Assembly (NCBI GenBank): GCA_025506515.1
Contig: CM046443.1
Coordinates: 89,767,281 to 89,831,280, forward strand
Source: Flaveria trinervia
Taxonomy: Eukaryota; Streptophyta; Magnoliopsida; Asterales; Asteraceae
Direction of reading: 5' to 3'
DNA: 64,000 nucleotides
Shown here: positions 23,581 to 35,556 of the stretch, piece after piece
How positions within the stretch are numbered: the stretch's first letter is position 1
How the letters are laid out: the number at the start of each line of letters is the position of its first letter
Notes under the pieces: generated by a model
What the model was told of the DNA's origin: nothing
The model's input: the letters and a program-made list of their open reading frames with translations, nothing else
Databases searched by the model: none
Position numbers and translations under genes: made by a program

Positions 23581-24501
23581 TTAACCAATGTGAATCATGA
23601 AAGTTGTACCTGAGGTTTGCCCAACATCCCTCTTGTTTCTCAACTCTTTGAGATAGGTTTGACAATTCCTTTTCCAATGTCCTATCTCACCACACTCAAA
23701 GCATGGATCGTTCTCCGTTACTTTAGGCTTCTTAAGCTTAGGCTTTGGAGGTTTCGCTTTAGCCTTCCCTTTCCCTTGCCTTTGATGTACCATTTTCCTT
23801 TGGCAACATTTGCCTTGGGATTGGGGAATGGCCTTTTCTTATTGCCTCCCTCATTGATCGAGAGAACAAGTAGAACCTTTCTACCCATCCCTGCCTCAGC
23901 TGTTTTGAGCATTGCGTGAAGCTCACCAATGCTCTTGTTCCACCGTTCATATTGTAATTTATTAAGAACGTTTCCAACCTTTTGGTTAGGCCATTAAGGA
24001 TCAAATCCGTGGCCAACTCCTTTGATACGGGATAATTAAGCCTCTCAAGGCGATCAATATGGCTTTTCATCTTAAGAACATAAGATGATACCGATTGGGT
24101 TTCTTCAACGCGACACGCATGAAGCGCTCGAACCGTTTCGAAGCGCTTTACCCTAGCTTGTTGAAGAACATTTCCTTTAGTTGGGTAATCATGTCATATG
24201 CCCCATGATGCTCCAAGTCCTTTTGGAGTTTAGGAATCATAGTTCCCAACATGAGGCAGGAAACCTGCATGGAATCCTCAGTGTATTGAAGCCAATCGTT
24301 ATAGGCCTCAACATCCTCGGGGTCGGGTTGGTCAGGAATGGGATCGTCAAGGACATAGGCCTTTTTCTCTTTCTTGAGAACAATTATCAAGTTTCAAAAC
24401 CGGTCCATAAAGTTATTATGGTTAAGACGATCCCTCTCTAAGATGGTTCTCAATGATAGTGTATGGATAGTCGGGGTGGTAGCATTGTTGTTTGCAGCCA
24501 T
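23581..24501 (-). pseudogene. Element E gag (broken)
   Basis: Start ATG at 24501 (MAANNNATTPT), then a capsid core in two open pieces (24390-24148 and 24070-23759) separated by a frameshift near 24150, with PIPDQPDPEDVEAYNDW and YPVSKELATDLILNGL. The zinc knuckle CFECGEIGHWKRNC is intact in another frame (23793-23581), after a Lys/Pro-rich stretch. Confidence 0.88.
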
Positions 24502-25951
24502 TTCTACAAAATTTACAAAGTTCATATTAGTATTTCTAGAAAAAATTACTTTTTAATCATTAATACCCTTTTTCATGTCTCATAGAGAATTAATGATTAA
24601 AATCTAGAATCCAACATTACATTTAAATGATGGTTAGGTGACCTTTATCCCATTATTTAAATTAACAAGGTAGTCAACATTTGACAATTGCAACCTATTG
24701 CAACTTCTAGTTGTATGGGATCGGTAAACATCTTATGTTTAGTCGGTATGTAAATCCCATCAACACCATTGTACGCCATGCTTCGGTGACCCGATGCACA
24801 TGATTTCTAATTCAAGTCATCCTACTTACACACACGTGTGAGTTTACACATATAAGTGGTTAGGTGACCTTTATCCCACAAATGTGTTAAGCCCACCTCA
24901 AACACACAAGTTCCCTAGAAGTGGTTAGGTGACCTTTATCCCACAAATAGTTTTCAAGTGATTCGAGTGTCATGTAAAAGGATGGTGTTTAACTTGTTTC
25001 CAAAGGGATTTTAGTTTTCATTAATTCTAGTTTTGAAAACTCTATGTACTTTGTATTTGCATGCTTTCAAATACTTGGCATCCTATGGTTCTCTTTCTGG
25101 TAAAACCCCTTTTTATTAAAATCATTAATCCTTTTAATAACCTTTTATTAGTCACTTAATGATTAGGAACCATAAATTTTCAGTTTGTTATGTTTGTTAA
25201 TTAGTTTGTTTTGCACATCCAAATATCAAACAACCATCATATAACAAACAACCAAACAAGCATAATCAAACAATCACAAGTGCATAACCATAGCCACTAA
25301 GTTGACAACACTTGTTTTCCATCACAAGTGTTGTCATTTGGTCTTTCCTAAGGTTGAACACAACACAAAAGATGAGATCTCCAAAGACCCCCACTTGAAG
25401 TTACATCCAAATGCTTCAAGTCCTTCTCTTTTGGTCTTCCCTTTGTGCTTCCAACTTGTGCATCTTCTTTTACAAAATTTATATCCTAATACAAATTTTC
25501 TAATAAAAGAAAACACAGTTAATCTATCTATTACATCACCATTGAATTAATAAATAAATTACATCCAAATACAAGCACAAACGAATAAATATTACAACCC
25601 ATAAAGAATGAAATCAACCAAAACAATTATTCATCAAAAACCAAATCAACACAAGGTCAAGGATAGGTTATGCACCAATATGAAACATCATATACATCAT
25701 ACAAGAACCAAAATAAATCCCCATATAACCCTAAAGTTTCGGCCAACATAAACCCAAAATCTAGGGTTTTTGTCCAAACACAATGATCAACCATTTGACA
25801 CCTTTCTTTCAAGGTTTAATCATAAGCATGTAAGATATAACCTTGAAAGATTGGGGATTCACATAACATCACAAAACAACCCCTATTAGGTTGTTAAAGT
25901 CCTATAAAACCAATTTTATAAGGACAAAAGAAGCTAGTTATCCACATATCC
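24502..25951 (-). other. Element E long 5' leader
   Basis: About 1.45 kb between primer site and gag without a supportable ORF. It contains three spaced copies of GGTTAGGTGACCTTTATCCC (near 24632, 24858 and 24922). Leaders of this length are unusual but both LTRs and the primer site fix the boundaries. Confidence 0.7.
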
Positions 25952-25966
25952 GGCTCTAGATGCCAA
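25952..25966 (-). other. Primer binding site, element E
   Basis: Minus strand TTGGCATCTAGAGCC next to the 5' LTR; a tRNA-Met type site seen in several Copia lineages. Confidence 0.8.
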
Positions 25967-26872
25967 TGTTGGGTTGGTTGGACCATTAACATAGTTGTTT
26001 AACCATTTAAACAAGAAAACACAACAGAAACAAAGCTAAATAATATGTTTTATAATATGAAATTTAAGCATATTATTTGTCAACAACAAACCCAAGACAT
26101 AAGGATCATTTATATGTGAAAGAACTAGCATTCAAGCAAAATATAACAACCAAAATAAAACCATGGAACTACCTTCCAAAGGCAGCCAAATACGTGAGAT
26201 TTGAAGAGGAGGATGAAGTTTTTGAAGGACAAAAACACCAAAGAAGATGTCCTCAAGCTTGCATACCCACAAGCATCAAGAAAAACACCTTGTTGCTAGG
26301 ATTTTGACACCAAAACATGCAAGAATGTGGTTGCAGAAAACCCCTTTAATCAGCCTTGTTTATCTTCAAAGATGAGAGAAAATAATGGTTCTTGCATGTA
26401 TGGGAGAGTGTAGAAAGTTGGAGTGTGTAACTAGTGAATGTGGTGTCTTGTTTCAAAGCAACAAAAGACCAAAGTTACCCTTAAAGGGGTGGCTGAAATT
26501 TTGGCTTAAAATGGATTCCCCCCCATTTTAAAACACCCATTTAATTGTTAACTAGTTATATTATAAGTTATGTAATTAACCTTTTAATTCTATAACTTAC
26601 ACACAATAATATTATTTGATGTTATTTAACCAACTTAAATAACATTACAAATAATGTCCATGAACAAAGTATCCTTATAAGTTGTTCTATCTCACATACG
26701 ATTTATTTAGAAAACCCGTTTTTTAAATTGGTGTAATTATTTAATGCATGATTATATCATCAATTAAATATTTATTGGTGTTTGCTAAACTTGTTATTGG
26801 GTATGACCCGACTTGGATCATAATGTACTAATCATATCAAAGTTCTATGTGTCTTGGGCATAAAATCCAACA
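25967..26872 (-). repeat. Element E 5' LTR
   Basis: Starts TGTTGGGTTGG and ends CCAACA on the plus strand; paired with 18833-19739. Confidence 0.95.
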
Positions 26873-26877
26873 AATGT

Positions 26878-27960
26878 AACAGTAATAGATCCTATGGTTG
26901 TGCTATGAGAATCTTGAGCTGTTGTTGATGTAGAACATCCAATCACTTGGTCTTTCTTTGACTTCCACACCACCTTTGGAAGTTTGGACTTGACCTTCAA
27001 CACTTCGGAAGCTTTTGAGACTTCGGAAGTTTTGATGAGTGGACCTTCGGAAGATTCTGCAAACAGTGTAGCAGACTTTAGTGCTTCGGAAGTATTCCTT
27101 CCTTCCAAGACCAAATTTTCTTCCAAAGGTAATTTTCCACTTGCCTTCTTCTTAGTTTTGGAGCTTTCGAAGGAAACAGATTTCCTTTCGAAGCTTGAAT
27201 CTTCTTGGATCTCTTGGAAGTCCTTGTCTTGGTCATGTGATGAGTACCTTTAGGATTGTATGGACAATCCTTAGCAAGATGAGCAATACTTTCACACATG
27301 ACACACTTCATTTTCTTCTTCCCAAGAGCCTTCTGCTGAGAACAAGACTGACTTTGATCACATCCCTTCTCCACCCTCATCTTTGTAGATGCTGAGACAG
27401 TCCTTTTGGGCTGTGGACTGTTCTTGGAGTTGGATGGTTCAGGCTATGTAGCAGTGGTACACAACAGATCAGCCTTCTTTTTGGTGCTGAGATGATTTGA
27501 ACATGAACTAGAACTCTTGACAGTAGAGTTTAGGTTAATGTTTTCAGTCTTCACTACTTCAAACCCTACAAAGATAAAAACTTGTTTCTGCTTAGAGTCA
27601 AAAGTAGCCTTGATCTCTTGAGCCTTCCTAGCTTTTCTTTTGCTCTTTATGATCAAGTTCTTTCTCATTGACTTGGTCATCACAGTCTTCTTCTTCTCCT
27701 CAGAAGGATAGTGGCCCTTCTTAGGATCCTCCTCTTCACTCTTCTCAGAGGAACTTTTCACTATCACTTCTTCATCCTCTTCACTCAAATGATCTATAAG
27801 AGGAAGCTCATCTTCACAAGTTCCACACCTAGGTGATCTTACAAACAAGATTATGTGTGGAGGAGCTATCTCATTCGATCCTAGTCCTACTTGTTTTGAT
27901 AGCACACCTTGTTGTGCATGGATGAGGATATCATGTTCTTGAAGGTATTTTCTTCAAGAA
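26878..27960 (-). pseudogene. Element D gag-pol spacer with second zinc knuckle
   Basis: Two open segments (27905-27444 and 27380-26878). The first is Lys/Glu/Ser-rich and includes SPRCGTCEDELPL and KQVFIFVGFEV. The second has a CCHC-type knuckle (CVMCESIAHLAKDC) and Ser/Glu/Val repeats coded by CTTCGGAAG units (about 27000-27190). Element C has the same layout (61944-60862). Cut by element E at 26877. Confidence 0.8.
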
Positions 27961-27961
27961 A

Positions 27962-29537
27962 TCACTTTTCTGCCCTGGCTTTGGTGATCACAAGCTCAGC
28001 CTGGAACTCAGCCAGCTTAGTTATGAGATCCTTGATCTGAGTCCTAAAATTTGTATGCTCATGTTTTAGAACTGAAATGGTTTTCTCTAAGTCCTCTATC
28101 TTTACTTTAAAATCACTTTCAGACTTTCTAAAATCAGCTTTTAAAATGTTTAAGGACTCAAGATCAGATCTCATTTCTAAGTTGTAGGACCTGTATCTGT
28201 TAACTTTAGCAATGTATTCAGGGGTACAGAGATGTTCCAATACCTTGGCTTCATCATGATCTGTCATCAGTGCTTGGTTTGGAGAAGCATCTTCCACCTG
28301 AAAGCTCCAATCAAAGCCTTCTTCTTCAACAGCAACTGCAGCTAGCTGCTTTGGCTTCTCATTCTGGGTAGCCTTGTCAGTGTAGTTTGGTCTGGATTGT
28401 GCTTGGCCACCATTTGTTCTTGGTGCCTTACACTCCTTGGCAAAATGGCCCATCAAGTTACAGTTATAACACTTGACTTTGCTTTTTCCAGTCCAAACTT
28501 TTCACTGGTTGCATTACTGGGAAATTTCCTTCCAATCCGCTTGTAGAACTTCTTGGCTCTGTGAGTGAGAAGAGCCATCTGCTGGACTATTTCCATGTAC
28601 TCCAGATCATTTGGATGGATACAGTCCAGGTCTTCAATGGTGAAAAGAGAGATGCCACAACTTTCATTAGAAGACATAAAGGCTTGAGAAGAACTTGTAT
28701 CTTGAAATGGGCTTCCTTGAGTGTAGTTCTCCCTTGGTGTCTCAGGGAAGATGATGAAAGGACCTTTCTCTGAGTTGTCAGGGTAGCATATGAGATGATG
28801 CTGGGGTTCTATGCTATCCCTTTCAACCACATGAAGGGCTAAACCCATTTGATTGTTGGAGTTTCTAGTTGAACCTTGCATGTTCATCTCCATCTGGTAG
28901 CCACTGAGAATCCCATACAACTCTATCAGAGTGAGAGTTTTCAGGTTCTTAGTTCTCTTGATAACCACATAGTAGTGTATCCATTGCCTAGGAAGTAAGG
29001 ACATGAACTTCCTTACAATGTCTCTATTTTCAAGAGCAACTCCTCCATCCACTAGGGTATCCATAATCTCAACATACCTAAAATATTGTTGAGTCATGGT
29101 CTCACCTGCTTTGAAGGTGAAATTTTCAAACTGCTGCTTCAGGAGATCCTTCTTGTTCTCCTTAGCTTTAAAGGAACCCTCAAACATCAGTTTCAATGCA
29201 TCCCACAGCTGCTTAGCTGTTTTGCATTTCTTGAAACCTCTATACACAGAGTTTGGAAGAGCAATCTGAAGGGCTGTCATGGCTTTCTGGTCAATCCTTA
29301 CTCTCTTTCTATCTTTATCTGAGTAGTTAGCCACAGTCTTGGGGATCATACCACCACTAGTAGCAGAGGGAGTGCTTGGTATGTAAGGTCCATTTTCAAC
29401 AAATCCCACATTCTTAAGTCTAGAGACCTGATGAAACCTTCCATTCTTTGGCACTAGGTGTCAAAGTCATCAAAAGTGATCAATGGGGACTTGTTCATGG
29501 TTCTAGTTTCCATATCAGTTTTGGAAATGGCTGCCAT
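27962..29537 (-). pseudogene. Element D gag (broken)
   Basis: ATG at 29537 (MAAISKTDMETRTM), stop soon after (near 29458), then a long open capsid segment 29454-28453 with the UBN2-type core (GFKKCKTAKQLWDALKLMF, LKQQFENFTFKAGETM). A frameshift near 28455 precedes an intact zinc knuckle (CYNCNLMGHFAKEC) and a coiled-coil-like segment to 27962 (LEKTISVLKHEHTNFRTQIK). Element C gag is homologous. Confidence 0.88.
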
Positions 29538-29607
29538 TTGATATGTTAAGTATTTGTATGTGTGAGGGATCTAAAGATGGTGAAATCTTATGTCAAGAGC
29601 CTGGAAT

Positions 29608-29620
29608 GCTCTGATACCAA
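29608..29620 (-). other. Primer binding site, element D
   Basis: Minus strand TTGGTATCAGAGC, one base from the 5' LTR; gives orientation. Confidence 0.93.
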
Positions 29621-29621
29621 A

Positions 29622-30410
29622 TGCAGGACCGGTGAAGTGTGGTCACTTACAACACAACAACACAAAGAGGAGATTAACTTGACTAATCAAACAGTGAAAC
29701 TGGATTAACCACAAGAAATTATACTAAGAACACAAGTGAATAAGAGACAGAACAAGATAGCAAAATACACAAGGAGATGGTTTTCAAGATTGCAGTATAT
29801 TGCCTTCTCAAGTTATATTACAAGTGTTACAAAGCATAAAGAAAAGTTACAAGTACTTGAGATACATATACCATATCTTACAACCGGTCATACTTTGAAG
29901 GCTAGCTGGATACAATTAACTAGACACAAACAAAATCAATTGTAGAGTCAAAAGACAGATTGCCTTTTGACTTGTGACTATGACATGTCATAGCTCACAT
30001 CCTAATATATTACAAAAAGGATAAAGTACATGAAGTAGAAAGTTATAAACTCAAGACCTCAATGTACAGTTACTAAAAGCATGGACCTTTTCACCAACTC
30101 ATGCAAGTTGGTGACTTTACAGAGTTGCAATGGAAAGGGGTATAGCTTTATGTAAAGTACATCATATAAAGCATGTGTACGAAAAGTCTTCAGAAGAAAT
30201 CTGTCTTCAAGTGTTGGCTTCGGAAGACTTTGTCTCTAAACCTTCGGAAGACTTCATCTTTGGCTTCGGAAGATATTGGTCTTGGCTTTGGAAGATTTCA
30301 CACTTAGAATAATTCTGTTGCTGGTGTGAAACTTCCAAAGCATTCTTCTTCAACGCACTTGTGCATGCATGCAAGAGACTTTAAGTGTTTGAGTTGCATC
30401 AGCCTTAACA
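29622..30410 (-). repeat. Element D 5' LTR
   Basis: Plus-strand form starts TGCAGGACCGG; the outer end is set at TTAACA (30410) by comparison with the solo LTR 41804-42601. It carries several CTTCGGAAG units (about 30190-30300). The outer end could be off by some bases because the partner LTR is outside the window. Confidence 0.85.
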
Positions 30411-30625
30411 TATAATCCTTATAATTAGGTTAACAAAAAGGTTGCATTTGAATAGTAAATGCAACACTTTCTAAAAAGGTTGCATTATGCCTTGAAAAAG
30501 TTAAGTCTAATGCAACCGCGCCTAATGCAGCTCTTGATAAAAGGTTGCATTAAGCCTAATGTAACATTTTTAAGGTCTAGTGCAACATATTACTGGGTTT
30601 GCATTAGCTTCATTTTCTTGTAATG
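30411..30625 (-). mobile_element. Degenerate CACTA-like terminus
   Basis: Read on the minus strand the stretch begins CATTACAAGAAAAT, one base from the CACTACAAGAAAA end of plant CACTA transposons, and then has repeated TGCAACC / TGCATTA units in both orientations, as in CACTA subterminal regions. The other end is missing, perhaps cut off by element D. Could be an unrelated AT-rich repeat. Confidence 0.4.
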
Positions 30626-31194
30626 ATTATAAAAGTTTTCTTGTAGGAGATATACAAACAAAAATCATACTTTAGAGATACTCGAAGATAGAACCTAACA
30701 ACCGGTATAGACTCTCTCAACTATAGTATTCAGATCGTAGCATAATGTATGAACTTTTTAGATTGAACATATATCTACCTATAGCAAATGTGTCGAGGGT
30801 AGTTACAACTTGGATAATGTTTTCGGCCTAAGAAAAAGATGACAACCGGATAGATTTTTGTGAATGTATACCAGTTTGTGGCACCCACAAAGAACTAGAA
30901 GATGACTATTAAATAGATTAAATCTGTGACATTCCATTAATTTATTAAAATACAAGATTTAACATCCAATCTTCAATGAGAAAATATGATTAGTGAAATA
31001 CTAAAATTAAATAATTTATTTCACTAATAAACTAAAATAACTACATATGTATGAAGCCTAAAAATATCTCTTATAAACAAATAAGATTTTGTATTAAATA
31101 ATTTGACTTTTATAGAAGATATTTTCAATAAAAACTAATATATGATTAGTAAGAGATAAAAAGTTAAAATTAATGATTTTTGATTAAAAAGAAG
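30626..31194. other. Unassigned AT-rich DNA between elements D and C
   Basis: No ORF, LTR or terminal repeat recognised. It is the only stretch not clearly assigned to an element; it may be old host DNA or a worn transposon. Confidence 0.5.
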
Positions 31195-31503
31195 TGCAGG
31201 ATCGATATAAGTCACTTAACATTTTGTTTTTCTCTCAAACTCACCTAGAACAACACTCGGGTAAAGATAGAATCAGTAAGAGTTGGTCACAATATAGAAA
31301 GTAATAAAGAATGCAAGAAGTAATTTTCAAGTTACTTTTATATATTGATTCTCAACTCAATAATACAAGACTCTTACAAGCAGTGTGGAATGAGTTACAA
31401 AGAGAACCTATATATAATACTACCTACAGCCGGATATACTATGATACCAGCTGGGATCCTATAGCTAAAGTCTATACTACAAGACTATAGTTTAAGGTAT
31501 CTC
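31195..31503 (-). repeat. Element C 3' LTR, outer part
   Basis: Matches 63601-63909 with scattered differences up to GGTATCTC, where element B begins. The last five bases ATCTC (31499-31503) are the target duplication of B. Confidence 0.93.
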
Positions 31504-32231
31504 TGTTGATACATGTGTACCTTGATTCTGATCTTAATGTAATATATCTTACACTTATGTAATAGTTGGATACTTAATGAAATGCAAATGTTTGGTTGTG
31601 TTTGTAATGTTTAATATTTCATTAATGAGTTGTTTAACGATTATTGAATTGATTATATAGGTTTGTGGTTTTTTGAACTAACAAAATTAATGTAATGATA
31701 ATGAATACATTCAAACTTAGTTATATGAAGTTATCATACGAATGGCCCATGCTAATGGACCATACGCATGAACAACTTCATGCGAATGACTCAGTCACAT
31801 GACTGAACCAGGAGACTGGATTAGTCGCATGATTGAAACATGAGATTGACTCAGTCGCACGACTGAACACTCAGTCTTGCGAATGGACCAACCGCATGGC
31901 TCAATCGCATGATTGAACCATGCAAATGGTCCAGTCGCACGACTGAGAAACCCTAACCTATAAATACCACTTAAATCGTGGAAAATGTAACACTTTGAAT
32001 ATTTCGATACCCAGACGTACCCTAGCCGTCCAGAGACCTCTAAGAACCTGTTCCAAGTTCATAGATCGCATTAGATCGATTCCTAATCAATTCTTAACAT
32101 TTAGATTCAATACATAATTTTTTCTACGTGCATTCTCACTGATTGGATCGCCAATCAAATAGGATTCCGCACTATTTGATTCGTTATACACGTTAATCAG
32201 TTAGTATTTCGTTCAATACACGATCCTAACA
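31504..32231 (+). repeat. Element B 5' LTR
   Basis: TGTTGATACATG...CCTAACA. Motif array of CAGTCG/CGAATG type at about 31740-31945, TATAAATA at 31959-31966. Confidence 0.95.
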
Positions 32232-32233
32232 AG

Positions 32234-32245
32234 TGGTATCAGAGC
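32234..32245 (+). other. Primer binding site, element B
   Basis: TGGTATCAGAGC two bases after the LTR, identical to element A. Confidence 0.95.
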
Positions 32246-32722
32246 CTTGGCTCTTGATTACATGGGATTCAATCGCTTTTGATACAAAAATTGTGTTTTT
32301 TACAAAAAAACACAATCTTTTTGTGTCAAACGATGTCTTAGACGTCTCCTGGTCATAAAGTTTAGTTTTTCTGGCATACGACAATTAGGGTTAGTGAAAA
32401 TTCGAGTTTTTGCGGCCAAAACACGTTAAACCTATGAATTTTCAAAAATCCAGCAGCTTCAGTCATACGATTGACTTAATCGCACGACTGAACACATTCG
32501 CATTCCCCATACGCACGATTGGACTCAGTCGCACTTCCATTCGACCGATTGAGTAGACTATTCGCATTGTTCATCCGCATTAGTTCATTCGCCCAACTGA
32601 GTCATCCGCATTAGTTTAGCCGCACCATTGAACCATCCGCATAGTTCAATCGCCCGAATAGCCCAATCGCACCTTCATTCGGATTAATACAATAGTTTGG
32701 TTTAAGGTTAAAGTTAATTGCA
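32246..32722 (+). other. Element B 5' leader with motif array
   Basis: Non-coding leader; array of CAGTCG/CGAATG units at about 32455-32690, as in A. Confidence 0.75.
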
Positions 32723-35546
32723 ATGGAAGACCAATATTCAGCATTCACAGTAGGGAGAGACTCACGTATAGAGAACTTACTACTACTAAAGAATGAAGTG
32801 GGGAATCATAATAAGCCCCCAAAGCTTATCACGTTAGACTAGTACCCACAATGGAAGCAATGTTTTGAGATCTACTTAAATGGAGTAGATCCGAATCTAT
32901 GGGAGTCTATAGAGACGAGGTACAACATGCATGTAGGAGCGGATGGTGTCAAACTCACACTTGGTGGCATGACTGACACACAAAAGGTGAAATACAATGC
33001 AGAAAAGAAGGTTTATGCTTTGCTCACACAGTCTATTCCAAAGGACATTTTTCATCAATTCTCGGAGTACACACAAGCAAAGAAGCTCTGGGATGCATTG
33101 GAGAAACGGTATGACGGCAATGCATCATTGAAGGCCATAAAGGCTAAGGCTTTAAAGAAGGAGTTTGACAACTTCTCCTCGATGGGAAAAGAAGGTCCAG
33201 ATGATGTGATTGATAGATTCTACCACTTGATGAGTGAGATGCACACTCATGGAGTAGCGACGTCAATGGAGGACAAAGTGTCCAACGTTGCTGACGGATT
33301 GCCGGAGAAATGGGTTTCATTCGTCTCCAATCTCAGACATAATGGTATGCTAACAAAGTTAGATATCAATGACTTCATTCTGAAGCTAAGAGAGGAAGAA
33401 CTAAGAATGAAGTACAGAGCTCAAAAGGCTTCTTATGATCAGAACCCAGCGCTGTACAACGCGACTCCTCAAGCCAAGACATCCGGAGCACCTCTTCAAA
33501 CAGCTTTTGTATCAAGCTCGTCTGGTCCCTCACCAGCCTCTACTTTAGGGTCAAAAACATCAGGGTCATCTAGTAGCCAATACATTGCACCTGAAGCAAA
33601 TGCAGCAAAGCTGAAGACCGACAACTTCGGCAATGTGACAGTTGAGGTAGCTATAGAACACATGGATCTCTTAGTTGCAGTAGTCCACTCCTATGATGGA
33701 CTAATTGCTGGAAAGATTGGGAACTGCCACCTGGAAGATGAGGACTATGAGCAGGTGGATGAGACAGAGCTGGAGAGGATGGACATAATGTGGGCCTTAG
33801 CTAGTGCAGTCCGGAGAGCAAGAAGTTTGTCAAAAAGACCGGAAAAAATTTGATTGCTACTAAAGACACTACCTTCGGCTTCGACAAATCCAAGGTAACC
33901 TACTATAACTGCGATGAGAAAGGACACTTCAAAAGGGAGTGTGTGAAGCCAAAGAAGACTGGCAACGGGAATCCTTTCTCCTCCTTAAGTCGTCAATAGA
34001 AACCCACTAGCAGTCCTACTTCATCAAGCAAGGATCCCAAAGCCTTAACTACTCATGATGATGAAGGACAGGACTGGAGCTTCCAGTTTGTCTCACCAGG
34101 AGAATCCAATATTGCTAGTGTGGAGGATATTGATGATGACTCTGCCAGTGAAGGAGATATTGCAGTGGAACTTGCGATGTCAACATCAAAAGAAACTGCA
34201 CCAGTGGTCACCTACCTGCCTGAAGAAGGGAAAACTACTACAACATCAAAATCACCAGCTCTAGAAACACCAGATTCTGCATTGATGGCTGATCCATCAG
34301 ACCCCTCTCAGGTAAGTACTACTGACCAACTCTTTAATAATCATGCTTGTTCTGATTGTAATAAATTTAGGGAAAGCATTGATTTAAAATTTGCTAGGTT
34401 ATTAGATCATAACAATAACTTAGTAAAGGACCTAGAACTATGCACTGAAGCTAACAGAGTTTTAAAACAAAATGAGCATAGTTACAAAGAAAAGATAGAC
34501 CTTTTGAACAAATATCTTAGGGAAACAGAAGTTGTAGCATTTAACCAAGCTAATGACATTAGGTACTATCTTAAATCCTTAGAAGACACTAAGAAACAAA
34601 AGGCAGTTTTAGAAGTAGAAGTTAATTTCCTAAAACAAAAACTGCATAGTTGGACTAGTTCTTCACACATAGTCCAAAACTTAGTGAGAGAGAGAAACAA
34701 CAGGGAGGAACTGGGTTATAAAGTGGTTTCACCACCACATGGGATCTTGATGAACACAAAATGTAAACCAATTAATGATAATCCAATCAAGGATCATGTG
34801 GTGTCCACTCCTCTTGTAAGTGATCTAGATTCCGCATGTTCATCAAATGAATCTGGTTCTAAACAAAAGGAGGCCACTTCAAAGGCAAAAGGTAAAATGC
34901 CTTGCATTAATCTGGACAAAGACTTTTAAAAGGTTAGTATAAATTCTGGTTCAACAAATGTCAAATCTGAACCTAAAAGGACAAGTAATATTAACCAATC
35001 ACGTGCATCATGTCAAAGTCCAAAAAATAGAAAAGAAAAAGATGTTAAAAATGTTAAAGCAATTAACTTTGTAAAACAAGATAAAACATCTAAACAAGGT
35101 GAGTCGAAACCCAAACAGAGTAAGGTCACCTGAGTGTCACATTCATCTCCACAAAAACAATTAAATCATAATGTCGAAAGCAGATCATGCTACAGTTGTG
35201 GAGAGTATGGACACATTGCGTCTCATGTCCTTACTATCAGACACCGAGGAGGAAAGTTGAACTTCCTGAACAAAAACCTAGCTCTTTTACGAGGAACTCA
35301 GTGACGCCACCTAAAAGGGAAAGTGAACCTAAAGTTCAACACATTAGCCAGTCATATGTTTATCACAAACAGGCCTTACACAAAGCTGGCTTATGGAAGG
35401 AAAAATCAACCTCATTGTCTAATAGTGAGAACAAGAAGACATCTGAGCTTCCCTCACCCTCTAACGGTCAATGGGTTACATTTATGATGTGTGATGCCTC
35501 TAGGAAACCCAAGCCAGTGAAGGCTTGGATCCCTAACCTGAACTAA
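32723..35546 (+). pseudogene. Element B gag (broken)
   Basis: ATG at 32723 (MEDQYSAF). A TAG about 40 codons on breaks the N-terminus; the capsid core then reads openly from 32927 to 33853 (UBN2-type: KLWDALEKRYDGNAS, LRHNGMLTKLDIND). A frameshift near 33840 precedes the zinc knuckle, whose first Cys is Tyr (YYNCDEKGHFKREC), so zinc binding would fail. A long coiled-coil-like open segment follows (34120-34929). The second knuckle near 35190-35230 has the same 1-base deletion as in A. Ends at the same TAA as A (35544-35546), in a frame different from pol. Confidence 0.88.
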
Positions 35547-35556
35547 TATTTTCAAA

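Larger units (their letters stand above)
18833..26872 (-). mobile_element. Element E: complete Ty1/copia element (non-SIRE lineage)
   Basis: Two LTRs of about 907 bases (18833-19739 and 25967-26872), primer site, gag, protease, integrase, RT-RNase H and polypurine tract, coded on the minus strand. Target duplication AATGT is perfect on both sides (18828-18832 and 26873-26877). The left LTR starts TA where the right copy has TG, so one terminal base has mutated. It is inserted in element D between gag spacer and protease. RT sequence (YVDDILLFGND, TRPDVSCALSMTS) differs clearly from A-D. Confidence 0.95.
13741..30410 (-). mobile_element. Element D: Ty1/copia (SIRE-like) element, host of A, E and a solo Gypsy LTR
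   Basis: Reads right to left: 5' LTR 29622-30410, primer site, gag, zinc-knuckle spacer, protease, integrase, RT and the start of RNase H, where element A cuts it at 13740. The 3' part and 3' LTR would lie left of the window. Two further insertions split it: E (18833-26872) and a solo Gypsy-like LTR (15841-17754), both with clean target duplications. Gag and LTR start resemble element C, so C and D belong to one lineage. A solo LTR of the D family also lies in element B. Confidence 0.9.
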
